From contig OZ231126.1 of the NCBI GenBank assembly GCA_965153355.1, positions 20,398,001 to 20,462,000 on the forward strand: 64,000 nucleotides of DNA, in the 5' to 3' direction. Position 1 is the stretch's first letter. The number at the start of each line of letters is the position of its first letter. The position numbers were made by a program, and so were the translations under genes. This stretch comes from Flaccisagitta enflata. Lineage: Eukaryota > Chaetognatha > Sagittoidea > Aphragmophora. Under the pieces are notes generated by a model, which was not told the origin of the DNA, ran no database searches, and saw nothing but the letters and a program-made list of their open reading frames with translations. This document shows, in pieces, positions 1-10,535 of the stretch.

Positions 1-88
1 GTCCATGATGGCGTACCTGGAAGTCCATGATGGCGTACCTGGAAGTCCATGATGGCGTACCTGGAAATCCATGATGGCATACCTGGAA
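1..88. repeat. 22-bp tandem repeat, four units
   Basis: Four consecutive units of about 22 bp beginning GTCCATGATGGCGTACCTGG run from the window edge; the last unit carries small changes. The array probably continues beyond the window. No coding role is visible. Confidence 0.9.
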
Positions 89-107
89 GTACAACAATGA
101 AAAATTA

Positions 108-290
108 TAACTACAAAAATTTTCAAAAAAAATTTTCAAAAAAATTTTTTCAAAAAAAATTTAGAAAAATTTTCAATTTTTTTTCAAGAAAAAAAAAATT
201 CAAAAAAAAAACTTCAAAAAAAAAAATTTTCAAAAGAAAAAAAAAATTTCAGAAAAAAATTTTTTCAAAAAAAATTTCTAAGTCCAGGAA
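108..290. repeat. A/T low-complexity tract
   Basis: Runs of A and T separated by single C or G bases, with a repeating TTCAAAAAAAA-like pattern. The open frame across it translates almost wholly to K, F and S and has no support as a gene. Confidence 0.85.
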
Positions 291-301
291 ATAATGTTAC
301 T

Positions 302-640
302 AGACTAGATACATCATAAATACCCTTATATTTTCTTAACCAATACTCAGAATTTACTGAAATCTTGCAGGGGAGCTTTAATTGATGCAATGAACCTTCA
401 CAACAAGTTTGAACAATATTGGTGAACCTTTACTACGCTTCCCCTATGTAATTTGCACAATTCCAGGAATTGATATTACTAGCAAAATACCCTAATATCT
501 TCTAAACCAATACTCAGAATTTACTGAAATCTTGCAGGGGAGCTTTAATTGATGCAATGAACCTTCACAACAAGTTTGAACAACATTGGTGAACCTTTAC
601 TACCCTTCCCTTATGTAAATTGCACAAGTCCAGGAATTAA
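302..640. repeat. Two tandem units of about 168 bp
   Basis: A block beginning near AATACTCAGAATTTACTGAA at about 342 recurs at about 510 with few differences, and the block continues through AACCTTCACAACAAGTTTGA and the following 80 bases. This is a local tandem duplication of unknown origin. Confidence 0.85.
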
Positions 641-1248
641 TATTACTACAAAAATAATAGGCAAAGGGTATTAAATATTTATGAATGTTGTTGAAAGTTG
701 GTACACAGGTTAGTAATGCCCTAAAAATAACACTGACCAAGTTTCATCAACATCTGAGTACTGGTTCTCAAGTTTTCGAGGGTTGAGACAAACAACAACA
801 ACGACGACGACGGCTTACTACACGAAAGGAATTTTCAAGGCTATGTTATAGACCACATCGAGAAATAACTCGATGTGGCCAAAAAGAAAATTCGGGGAAA
901 ATAAAACTTTTGACAGTACCAAATAAAAAAATTGATTAGTAAAACACAATTTAACACTGTTTAAACTTTATAGATAGAGTTTTATAGCTATATGGGGAAG
1001 AAAATCAGATTTTGTAATGCTGTTGGGCTACCCAACAGCGCAAAGAAGAAAATCAAAAGCAAGAGGGGGGGAGAAATTGCTCAAAAGGTCATGTAACCAT
1101 ATACACCCTTGAAAAAATGATAAAACATATTTATATCCCCTCAATTTCTTATGTTGATTCTAGATTAAAAGAATAATGCAATTTGGACGCAACTAAACGG
1201 AAACATCAATGTAGATTATTTTCGCCAACTTAAATCGACGCAATATTC
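641..1248. other. Non-coding stretch downstream of the TLDc gene
   Basis: No gene is seen. A perfect 10-bp stem (CCACATCGAG / CTCGATGTGG, 853-862 and 869-878, six-base loop) lies here. The minus-strand gene stops at 1249, so this stretch should hold its 3' UTR, but no clear AATAAA in minus orientation was recognised. Confidence 0.5.
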
Positions 1249-4200
1249 TCACGACAAAAAGGCCCAAATTTCCAACGCCTTGATTACAAAATCCTCCTTA
1301 GAAGAAAGACAATCGTTGCCAAAAGTGGAACAGGGATGGCTCCTGCCGTGATACAAGTCCTCGTCGAGCCAAAGGCCGAACAAGCCTTCGCCTGCGCCGA
1401 TGGCCAAACTCTCCTTGTTGCCTTTGATGAAAAAGCTGTTTTCGCCGGACCACGGCCAATGCTTTAATTCTCCATCGTCGAGGAGGGAAAACAGAAACAT
1501 TTCGCCGTTGCCGTAGAAATGATCGCTGACGGTAAACGAACAAGAAGACATGGCCCCGAATACTTTGTCGTTGGTGTCCTTGATAAACATGAGCACGGGA
1601 CCTTGAGGCAAGGCGGCCATTTTCCGGTACAAGGAGTTCAAGGAAAATCCGTTTTCTTCCGTGGAAAAGACGAGATTCCAAGGGTAGCCGACGGTGCGCG
1701 CCGGCAGTACCTCGTGGATTTTCTTCACCATATCTTCGTCGAATATGGCCGATGCGCCGATGATTTCCGGCATCAAACTCATCATCGAATCTTCCGACAT
1801 GAGAACCGATCTGCGCCGCTCGATTTCGTCGGTGTTGATGATCTCCCATTCTTTAGCGACCAACTGCTTGAGGAAATCGTCGTCGTTCGCATCATCGCCT
1901 TCATCGCTCAAATTGCCGTTGACGACAAAGGCCTGTTGATGTTGATCGTCGTCCCGATTGTCGTACACTTCCGGCGTCCACTGTAAGAAAAAGGCGTAGA
2001 GACGGGGAGCGCGATCTTTAGGTATGGAAAACCAATATTCTGGTCGCTTCTTCTTTTTCGCGTAAGACGCGATCGGCCCAGACGACGAGACTCGCTTGTT
2101 GAGCGGTTGTCCCACTTTGAGGCAGAGGAACATCGGCGGCTGCGGAAGAGGATTCGTCGAAGCAGCGACAACCACCATGTCGGTGGCGGCGGAGCCCGAA
2201 GATGAAGAGGATGAAACGAATTCCTTGTTGAACAGATGCTCGGTGATGGCCGGATCGACGGCGTTTTCCAAATGAATGCCGCCGGATGATGAACCCATCG
2301 ACGATGACGAAGCGCATTGAAATTCCGACGAGGAGTTGATCGACAAATCCGCGTACCAGACGGTGGCGCCGGCCGAGATCGTCGTACCAACCGCGTCGAC
2401 GGAGGCACCAACGACATCTTGGCGCATATCTTCGCCATCTGGTGCCCGAATGATGGGCTTCGTAACTCCCTCGTCAGTTATTGTACGTGATTGCTGTTGC
2501 TGCTGCGTGGTGCTTTGATTAGTCGCGGTGATGATAGTTGTACAAGACGAAGATTGTGACGTAACAGTAAGCGTTGACTTAGTAGGAGTATCTGCGTTAG
2601 TAAGCTGGGAGGATTGAGTGACGGAAATCTCGATTTGGCTGACGGATAGTCCTAAATCGCCGCCCGTTAATACTTTCGGAGAAGCGGAATCAACGAGAGC
2701 GCCTCGAGACTCCGCCGACGAGATCAGTGACTTTCCCGGCGTCTCAAACACGGAATCGTCCAGTTCAAAAACCGGAATCGCGGGAGTGGCATTGACTAGA
2801 TGTTGCTTGTTGGAAGAGGCGGCGTCGGACTTATTCTTTCCTTCATTCGAGGATGCAGCAGACGCGTGCGATCCACTCGATTCCTTGGAAGAACCGCCGT
2901 TTGAAGGACTGAGGCCTCGATGAGCGCCAATATTGTTTCCGGAAGCTTTCTCTCCCAAAGCTACGGAGAGTCTTTGCTCCGTCGGCACCGCCTTGAGCCC
3001 ACCTTTGGCCGTGTCGGGAGTAACGCTTTCGTCAGTCACATCCCCGCGATACGCTGGCGAGAGCTGACTACCGCTACGCTTTTCTTTTCCTTCCACGCTC
3101 ATGCGGGATATGTCGTGGTAAAGAGTGGCGTTCATGACGCACTCCATCGGCGCCATGACTCCATACTCTTCGGCGGAATGTTCGATGACCAAAGGGTCCA
3201 TGACGTGAGGATCAAACATGATGGCATTGGGTGTGACGAGCAGAGTGCCGGCGACGACGCCGCGACCGTCGGTGATGTACTTTGCGTCCAATTTGAGAAA
3301 TCTTTCCAGGCATTCTTTATCCGGATCCACATCGGCGGCGGCAACGGCGCCGCCGCTGGATAAACCTTTGTTGTTGTTTTTATTTCCATCATCCTGACCG
3401 TTTTTCTTCTTCCGCAGTGACGTTCGGGAGATGGCGGTGGCGGGGTTGAGTTTGGAAATGAGGCTGGTGAATTGCGAAGAAGCCGCGGCGCCGGCGTCTT
3501 TCGAAGCTTCCGTGACGCCGCCTGTGATGGCCGTGACGGAGGTAAACGACGGTAAAGAAGGAAGCGATGGCATTTTCGTTGTGACTTCGCCAGCGTCGTT
3601 GTTAGCGCCGCCGCCAGCTTTACCGGGATGTTGGGAATCATCGATCGCCGCGGCGGCGGGAAACATGACGTCGACGGCGACAGCTCCGGGCTCTTTCGTA
3701 GGCGATGGAGTGACGGGACTGGCGTCGGGATCTGGCACGAACAAAATCTGCCCCGGGAAAATCATTCTAGAGGCCATTTTGTTCATTTTGCAGATTTCCG
3801 ACGGCGTGGTCCGGAAGCGGATGGCGATTTTCTCCATCGTATCTCGAGACCCGACTTCCACTTCTAAAGCGTTTTTGGGTTTGAGCAACTGCTTCGTCGA
3901 CTGCCGCTTGCTTAAAGACGGCTTCTCTGACAACGCCAAGGGGATGGCGGAAAAGGCCGCCCTGGAAGGATCGACGCCGCCGCCGCTTTCGGCATGGCTA
4001 TCTCCGCCGCCGCCGCCGCCAACTACATCCTTAGTCGTTCTATCCATCGGTGACTTTTGCTCTTGGCCGTTATCTGGTGTAGCAGACGGGGAAGTATCCG
4101 GCAAATCAAAGAGCGGGTTAAGATGCTGCTGAGAGGGAACCGGACTATGTTGTTGCTTTTGTTTCAGAGGCTGCCTCTGAAAGCCCTCGACGTCGCCTTT

Positions 4201-4392
4201 TAAAGTTGCGGAGAATTTCCCAGAATCCGACAGATCGGTGAAGCTGACTTGGCAACGCTCGCCAGAAGAAGTGGAGGAAGAGGAAGTAGATTGCGCACCG
4301 CCCGCAGTGACGCTTGATTCCGTGTTTGGGTTGCGAACTCTCATCGATGGTAGCTCCATTGCCGTGTGCGTTGGGTTACAGGAGCAATGCAT
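1249..4392 (-). CDS. LysM-GRAM-TLDc protein, OXR1/NCOA7 family, in one exon
   Basis: The 1047-residue product has the domain order of OXR1/NCOA7 (Drosophila mustard). A LysM domain lies near residues 176-221 (EVEVGSRDTMEKIAIRF, then FPGQILFVPDP). A GRAM-like segment lies near 361-430 (GVVAGTLLVTPNAIMFDPH). The C-terminal 165 residues or so form a TLDc domain (GYPWNLVFS, FIKGNKESLAIGAGEGLFGLW, LYHGRSHPCSTFGN) ending in IKALEIWAF. The linkers are long and rich in Ser, Gly, Ala and Thr, so the protein is mostly disordered outside its domains. Family members protect against oxidative damage and bind the V-ATPase. The start is the ATG at 4390-4392. Three in-frame stops (TGA TAG TGA) lie just upstream, and a second ATG follows 11 codons later. 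Family genes normally have many introns, and the whole length being open in one exon is unusual. The gene is GC-richer than its surroundings. Family assignment is firm; OXR1 versus NCOA7 is not resolved. Confidence 0.93.
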   Translation of the reverse strand: MHCSCNPTHTAMELPSMRVRNPNTESSVTAGGAQSTSSSSTSSGERCQVSFTDLSDSGKFSATLKGDVEGFQRQPLKQKQQHSPVPSQQHLNPLFDLPDTSPSATPDNGQEQKSPMDRTTKDVVGGGGGGDSHAESGGGVDPSRAAFSAIPLALSEKPSLSKRQSTKQLLKPKNALEVEVGSRDTMEKIAIRFRTTPSEICKMNKMASRMIFPGQILFVPDPDASPVTPSPTKEPGAVAVDVMFPAAAAIDDSQHPGKAGGGANNDAGEVTTKMPSLPSLPSFTSVTAITGGVTEASKDAGAAASSQFTSLISKLNPATAISRTSLRKKKNGQDDGNKNNNKGLSSGGAVAAADVDPDKECLERFLKLDAKYITDGRGVVAGTLLVTPNAIMFDPHVMDPLVIEHSAEEYGVMAPMECVMNATLYHDISRMSVEGKEKRSGSQLSPAYRGDVTDESVTPDTAKGGLKAVPTEQRLSVALGEKASGNNIGAHRGLSPSNGGSSKESSGSHASAASSNEGKNKSDAASSNKQHLVNATPAIPVFELDDSVFETPGKSLISSAESRGALVDSASPKVLTGGDLGLSVSQIEISVTQSSQLTNADTPTKSTLTVTSQSSSCTTIITATNQSTTQQQQQSRTITDEGVTKPIIRAPDGEDMRQDVVGASVDAVGTTISAGATVWYADLSINSSSEFQCASSSSMGSSSGGIHLENAVDPAITEHLFNKEFVSSSSSSGSAATDMVVVAASTNPLPQPPMFLCLKVGQPLNKRVSSSGPIASYAKKKKRPEYWFSIPKDRAPRLYAFFLQWTPEVYDNRDDDQHQQAFVVNGNLSDEGDDANDDDFLKQLVAKEWEIINTDEIERRRSVLMSEDSMMSLMPEIIGASAIFDEDMVKKIHEVLPARTVGYPWNLVFSTEENGFSLNSLYRKMAALPQGPVLMFIKDTNDKVFGAMSSCSFTVSDHFYGNGEMFLFSLLDDGELKHWPWSGENSFFIKGNKESLAIGAGEGLFGLWLDEDLYHGRSHPCSTFGNDCLSSKEDFVIKALEIWAFLS

Positions 4393-4863
4393 CCACTGAG
4401 ACGTTCACTATCAGATTATCAAATTTCTAAACTCGGCTCGCGCCACTTTGTTTCTTTCGGCAAAGAGTCTGCATGATTAACAGTTTCAGTCAGTATTTGA
4501 GTTCGAGAAATGAAAGCTCTTTGGGTTTCGCTGAATCACATAATTTAATGTCTCGTCATCCTCGATAAACGGGGACAAAACCAGAAAATCATCATTGGTC
4601 CCCGTTCTGGTGGACGAAGGTGAAGATGCCGTTCGTCGTCCATCTGCGACAGACTGGGTAAGGAAAGGAACATTTCTTGATAAATAGTATCGCTTTAGCT
4701 TACTGTGATGCTAAAAATGGCTGAATCCCAGTAAAGGCGGCTATCGCCGACCGGAAAAAAAGTTGTAAATGGGAGTCTCTTTTTTAGCGCATGTTTTCCT
4801 GTGTTTGCATCTCATGCTGTCTGGTTGACTGCCTGTCTGTTTTTGTTACTCAATGAGTTTCAA

Positions 4864-4944
<81 letters not shown>

Positions 4945-5204
4945 TAGTAAAATGCGAAAGCAAGCGTCATAAAAGTTTCTCTTTCTCTTTCTCTTCAACA
5001 CTAATGATCGTACAGACATCTGGTTGGCGACATTTGAAAGAGAAAAGTTAGTTCTTTCATAGCTGTAAATATAAAAAATTTTTTACTCCTGGTCGAAAAA
5101 TGGCCCAACTTCCGCAAATTGCCTCTTGAAAACCAAAATAAGAAAACTATCTCCACCCTACGTTTCAAAGATTACATAATTCGACTTTTTCCCAATACAC
5201 TTTT
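4393..5204. other. Upstream region of the TLDc gene
   Basis: No coding sequence is seen. It should hold the promoter and 5' UTR of the minus-strand TLDc gene, but no TATA box or initiator was recognised with confidence. A (CT)n microsatellite occupies 4866-4941. Confidence 0.5.
4866..4941. repeat. (CT)n microsatellite
   Basis: About 38 uninterrupted CT units. Confidence 0.97.
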
Positions 5205-5340
5205 TTTTATAAGAACCTAGTTTATAAGAACATCAAGGCTTCGAATGGCCTCAAAATTAAGAACATCTTAAGAACATATGAAGGCTTCAAATCTTAAGAA
5301 AAAAATTTCGCTTAAGGTAATATTTAAAAAAACATTAATG
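5205..5340. mobile_element. Remnant of the TATAAGAACC short MITE family
   Basis: TTTTTTATAAGAACCTAGTT followed by TTATAAGAACATCAAGGCTT matches the better-preserved copies at 10805-10953 and 47353-47506. Ends are not clear here. A further fragment (AACGTTGAAGGCTTCATTTG) lies near 7098-7165. Confidence 0.6.
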
Positions 5341-5604
5341 AAACACTTGAATTTTACTATAATTAGGATAATACTTTATAAATTTTTATATAAATACAGT
5401 GGAACCCCGCTTCCTTGACAACGCCGTTAACGGTGACCCGCCTTTAGTGTACAATAAGCTGTGGTCCCAATTTTTTCTGGCCTTTTGTAATGCTAAATTG
5501 CCCCTAGTTAACGGACTCGCCTTTAGCGGTGAATCGCCTATATCGGTCAAATATTTTAGTCCCAAATGACCCTAAACTCTTTGTTAGCGGCAAACTGACA
5601 GTAG

Positions 5605-5613
5605 CCCAGGTGA

Positions 5614-5650
<37 letters not shown>

Positions 5651-5660
5651 GAGGGAGAGA
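5605..5660. repeat. (GA)n microsatellite
   Basis: GA units with occasional GGGA interruptions. Confidence 0.9.
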
Positions 5661-5804
5661 AAAAAAATCAAAATTTGATAGTAATCAAATAATTCTTTCT
5701 TGTTACTATAACAAAAAAAAAGGGTCTATTTGTTGAATACATCACACATAATCAAAGAATTTTAAACACATTTATTGTCAAGTCCGGATATAGGGAATGA
5801 GGTA

Positions 5805-6215
5805 CTACACGAATTTAAAAAAAAGACGCACTTTTGAATGATTGATTGCGCCATTGAAAATCAAAAAAACTAACTAAAATCTTAGACCATTTTGAAGCCC
5901 TTGAAAAACTCTTTCATTTGGCGCCAATCTGGTATCTCTATCTTTTTTCGTTTGGAAATGGCATTAGTTTGAGTAAAAATGTTGCCAAATTTGTTTTTTC
6001 AGTCCCTTTGAAAAAGATGCAATTCAGCAAAATGGTGTCTCACTTTAAAGAGCTCTAGCTCCTAAACCGTTAAAAATACAGATCTGGGATTGGTCTAGAA
6101 CGAAAGATAATTCGAAAATCTTCAAAATCACTTTTTCTGTAAAATTTTTTTGGTACTTTTTAAGTCAGTTTTATCACCAAATACAAAGGTGCGTCTTTTT
6201 TTTAAATTCGTGTAG
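5805..6215. mobile_element. 411-bp MITE with 27-bp inverted repeats and TA target duplication
   Basis: The left end starts CTACACGAATTTAAAAAAAA and the right end is its reverse complement through GTGCGTC, giving 27-bp perfect terminal inverted repeats. TA flanks both sides (5803-5804 and 6216-6217), as for Tc1/mariner-type elements. The interior has no coding capacity. Related copies are 35635-37502, with CTACTCGACT termini, and a partial copy ending at 47029. Confidence 0.9.
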
Positions 6216-6321
6216 TATACTTAGGAATGCTATCCACATTTTTGAACCAAGTCTAATTTTTGTTGACTTACAAAGAAAAAACTCTCACTTTATTGATTCA
6301 ATAGCACATTCATGTTTTTAG

Positions 6322-6545
6322 TCGCCTGAATGCACCTCTATAAAAGGGCTTGTCCATTGGTCCATCTATCTGTTGGTCCATCATGATGATCATGTTGATA
6401 ATTAAGAAAACTTACACATTTGAGTCTTCCATTGTGACTGTGTGTGTGCAAGTGTGTGTAGGGTGGGCGAAGGTGTGAATGGGGTTTGTCCGCCACTACC
6501 CACCCATCCGCAATGAGATGGTGACCCCACCACACTTGTTATTCT
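6322..6545 (+). mobile_element. Copy of the hairpin-ended GTCCGTCC family
   Basis: The left end is TTAGTCGCCTGAATGCACCT, then CTATAAAAGGGCTTGTCC and a CCATCTATC-type run. The right end is CCACTACCCACCCATCCGCA followed by GTGACCCC and ACACTTGTT. Both ends match other copies (35150-35230, 43757-43976, 51950-52143, 58205-58306). It is non-autonomous. Confidence 0.65.
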
Positions 6546-7162
6546 AAGATCCGTCTTTTAATCTATCTGCCACTATCTTTCTGTCACTGTTTAGCTGTAA
6601 TTTTTTTTCAATCAGATTGTCTGTATTAGTTTGTCCTTGTCTTTATGTTTTGCCATTATTCTATTTATTTGTCAGTCTGTCTGTCTCATGTTCAGATATG
6701 GTGGTAATTTGTTATGTTGAATATTCATTTGTAAATGAAATAGCACACCACTATGAATACTTTTTATCTACTATCTAAATCATGAAAACTTATCAATCTA
6801 AAAAAGGGAGACATTCAAACTCCAATAAGATAAGGAAGTAGTGGCTGCTATGGTATAACCAATCAGCTAGCCATATGGCATTTCGCGATAACAGTGCCCC
6901 GCAATAAGGGACAAATTTGATGGGTCCCTTTGGGACCGTTATCAAGGGGCAGGGCTGTACAAGAAAATATCCCTTGACTTCAATGTTTAACATTTGTTTT
7001 AGCAGTATTCAATAGAAATATATTAAGTATAATTTTATAATAGTATATTATAAGGTTTCCTATAGTTTATATAGTATTTTAGATTTTAAAAGAACGCTCT
7101 AAGAACGTTGAAGGCTTCATTTGGCCTCAAAAATAAAAACATGAAGCCTTCGAAAAAAAAGT
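6546..7162. other. Non-coding stretch
   Basis: AT-rich DNA without a supportable gene. The 66-codon open frame on the minus strand at 6793-6993 shows no domain or splice context. A fragment of the TATAAGAACC MITE family occupies about 7080-7165. Confidence 0.4.
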
Positions 7163-8266
7163 GACATTATAAAGAAGATACGCTCGTAGAAGAAAGCTCT
7201 AGTTTCTTAGTTTAGTCTAGCTAGGATTCGTAGTCTAGTTTTCCGTCTCTGTCTTTTATTATTTTCTTATTTCTTTAGTTTCTTTATGAATTCATGTACG
7301 TCTCTCCACATCTGCTCAGCAAATTGGTATGTCATAGCGGTCATATGTATTATTAGTATGTCATCCTTTCCTCATCGATATGTCATGTCATAGTTGTATG
7401 GTCTTCACAAATACAGTCATGGATACGAAGCAAAGCTGCGCATTCATTTGTCGATATACGGCGGAGAAGGAGAGGCGCCCCGTCGCGGGGGTCAAATGCG
7501 CGACAATGACAATTTGCGGCCTTCGTACGTACGGCAACGAATATGGACTTCTAACGCCCTCTAAAGACTCATCGGCGGCGGACGTCAATACGAGAGCGTT
7601 GGCGCACAGCGGGAATATGAAAGTTGCAACAATCAAAACAACGAGTATCTCTTCCCCAAGACGCATTACGTGGAAGACGCGGAAACGAAGCGTATAGTGT
7701 GCACGGCGGCGGTAAACAAGGACACCACGCCATTGAAATTCCCCATCGACATCGCAGCAGATATTTTTCTCATGCAAAGACGCTGACGAATCGACGCCGC
7801 GACGGCGGGAGAAGCTTTTGACGGCGGGAGAAGACGGCAAGCTGGAAACTACTATCAAAGTTCTACTCGCGCACTTCATCACGTTCCAACCTCGCACCTT
7901 CGGAACGGCGGTTGGGGCGGGAGTATAAAGAAGATACGCTCGTAGAAGAAAGCTCTAGTTTCTTAGTTTAGTCTAGCTAGGATTCGTAGTCTAGTTTTCC
8001 GTCTCTGTCTTTTATTATTTTCTTATTTCTTTAGTTTCTTTATGAATTCATGTACGTCTCTCCACATCTGCTCAGCAAATTGGTATGTCATAGCGGTCAT
8101 ATGTATTATTAGTATGTCATCCTTTCCTCATCGATATGTCATGTCATAGTTGTATGGTCTTCACAAATACAGTCATGGATACGAAGCAAAGCTGCGCATT
8201 CATTTGTCGATATACGGCGGAGAAGGAGAGGCGCCCCGTCGCGGGGGTCAAATGCGCGACAGACAT
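7163..8266. mobile_element. Miniature LTR retrotransposon (TRIM-like) with 5-bp target duplication
   Basis: Two direct repeats of 338 bp (7168-7505 and 7924-8261) look the same over their length and flank a 418-bp interior. GACAT occurs immediately outside each LTR (7163-7167 and 8262-8266), a 5-bp duplication typical of LTR integration. A purine-rich GGGGCGGGAG just before the right LTR fits a polypurine tract. The LTRs begin TATAAAG and end GCGACA, so the usual TG start is absent. No protease, RT or integrase is present, so the element must have been moved by another element. Matching LTRs imply a recent insertion. Confidence 0.85.
7570..7785 (+). pseudogene. Coding-like fragment inside the miniature LTR element
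   Basis: In one plus frame the interior reads about 70 residues including NNEYLFPKTHYVEDAETKR and TTPLKFPIDIAADIFLMQ before a TGA near 7785. A second coding-like stretch (LETTIKVLLAHFITF) follows in another frame before the right LTR. This looks like a broken piece of gag or a captured host gene. I do not recognise the family. Confidence 0.35.
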
Positions 8267-10535
8267 TCTTATAAAGAAAAAAAAAGTGTATTGGTGTAGG
8301 TTGGTGGTAACTCGTAATTATAACCGTCGGTAAGGTGCAATATTGAAATAGGAAGAATAGCAGGCCGGGGTGTATACAATTGAGTCAAACAATTGAGTCG
8401 CATTCGATATTTTTCCCCCTGTGACTCATTCCCATGTTGCATTGCGATGCATGAAAGAATATGATTTTCATCTCTATGGCTACAGACACATAAAATCTCG
8501 CAATTTGGAATCAGTCTGATATTGTCAAGTCACCATATGTTGCTTTAATACTGGAAAAAGTTAAATCATTTAAAATTTGTTTTTTTCTTTTTGATCGATT
8601 TCCTTTTGATTACCTTCCCCATCTCCAAACCCTTGGAAAAATCCTCCCCCTCCCCCGTGACGGAACATCGGACTTCCTTCAATTGATCTTCGTCCGCGTT
8701 GCAACGATATAAAAAATCTCCCTATAAACCCATAAAACTACATTTGGGGATTAATTTCCTTTTCTTATAAAAGAGACATGGGCCCGAGAGATGCAAAAAC
8801 CAAATAAGAATGCCCAGGCTAAGATTCTGATTTGGCATTTAAGATGCTTTCTAAGATTTAACTACAAAGATGATGATTCAAAATTTTCAGAGAAATGGGT
8901 AGTTTTTTCTGAGAAAGTAACCTCATGTTTGGGTTTGCTTGTGAAATTAGGCTTCATGGACATGGTTGATCAAGATTTCCCTAATATTCACGCAAAATTA
9001 ATAATATATGTATATTGACTTATTTACATGATTGTACGTTGAAGAAATTGAGAGCACTTAAAAGAATTTGAGTCTGAAAAAAGCGTAGCGCTGAATTTTG
9101 TTGAAGTATTGTTTTAGTTCCACCATAAGTATAAAATCTCTTTCAATTGTGTTTATTTTTTAAATTTTGTACATGTTCTTTCTTTCTTTCTGAAAGAGAA
9201 GCAAAAGCAAAATGAGTCTCGTCTTCTTTATGTTCTTTGCCCATTGACTTCATTCCACATTTCCAAACTTTGAAAAAAAGGGGGGAGAAACGGGGGACTC
9301 AACTTTATACATCCCAGTTAAAGGGAGAGAAAGGCGAGAAACAGAACGGAGAAGATTATGCATGATGGAAATAACATATGAAGATAGGTAGACAGGGGAA
9401 AAGGAGAGAAACAAACAGAATCCTTGCCACGGCGAGAGTAGCCATCGTGGATACAGTACGGCAACTGTAGATCAGTCATAGGTCTATTACCATTTAAATA
9501 AAACGCTGACGTGTCAACATACATGAAATTACATGATACAACATAACAAACCTTCAATTCATACACCAAAACGAAAGTTCACAGAAGTAGGGAGGTTTGG
9601 ACCCTCAAACATCCGTGTACTTGAAGCTTCCGATTTGAGAGAACAATAGCTGGGAAGCAATCAAATTAACACAATAACACAATTGACACGCCTAGAGCTG
9701 TAAATGACGTAGCATCTTTATTCTTTTTTGTGGAAAAAAAATCTTGATTGACCGATGACAGCGAATGTTCCTGTGGTTCCTGTCTTGTGCTAGAGATTTC
9801 TCAGATCGCTTAATAATAATTGCGCAGAAAATAAACTGAGAATCGGCACGACGCGGAATTCTAACAGCAACAGTGCATTCTCTGAGTTTTTTTCAGCCCT
9901 AACGTCCTCTTTGAGAGCAGTGCACACTGCTGATCAAGAGGATGAGCGATGTTAGGTTTGTGACGTCACAGATAAGATGCTTTGAATGGAAGTAGCCAAT
10001 CGAATTAAAGAACAGAAACACAGCGTCAATAGAGGGGACCAATCAGAGATTGAGATCTGAGAAGCGTGCAACGTCATAGAGTAATTTCTTACCTTCGAGC
10101 TGTTCCTGGTGGCTGGTGCGCAACTGTATGCGTCTTTACGTAAACAAAGCAGCTGTAACATCTTTCGGGGGATTCCCTAGAATTCCTAGAATTCCCATTG
10201 AGGTTGTGTCTCTTTCGCTGGTGACATTTCAATTATCCGAAGCTTTCTGCTTTTATGAATTTAATGGCTGTCGAAACGAAAGAATTGTGGGGGTCTCCTA
10301 TAATTATTCCATGACGCCGTCGAACAACCGTGTTTTTAAAGAATTCAGCATACACTATACATCGACATATGTTAGTCATAACAACCTTTGTTCGGCCTTC
10401 TCAGGTTCGTTCATCATCGCTTCTCTTTTCATCCCTAGAAGTTTCATCGTAAATGATCAGCCAAACATATACTCCAGTGACGAAGACTTCTGCGCGAAGT
10501 AGGCACTGGTATTAACTGCATGAGATATAGAAACA
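8267..10535. other. Intergenic region upstream of the RPRD1-like gene
   Basis: No gene is supported. A 75-codon plus-strand frame (8791-9018) and shorter frames have no domain or splice evidence. The last few hundred bases before 10536 must hold the RPRD1 promoter and 5' UTR. No core element is clear. Confidence 0.5.

Noticed and set aside
1519-4132. Several open frames on the plus strand opposite the TLDc gene
   Set aside because: GC-rich shadows of the minus-strand coding sequence with no domains.
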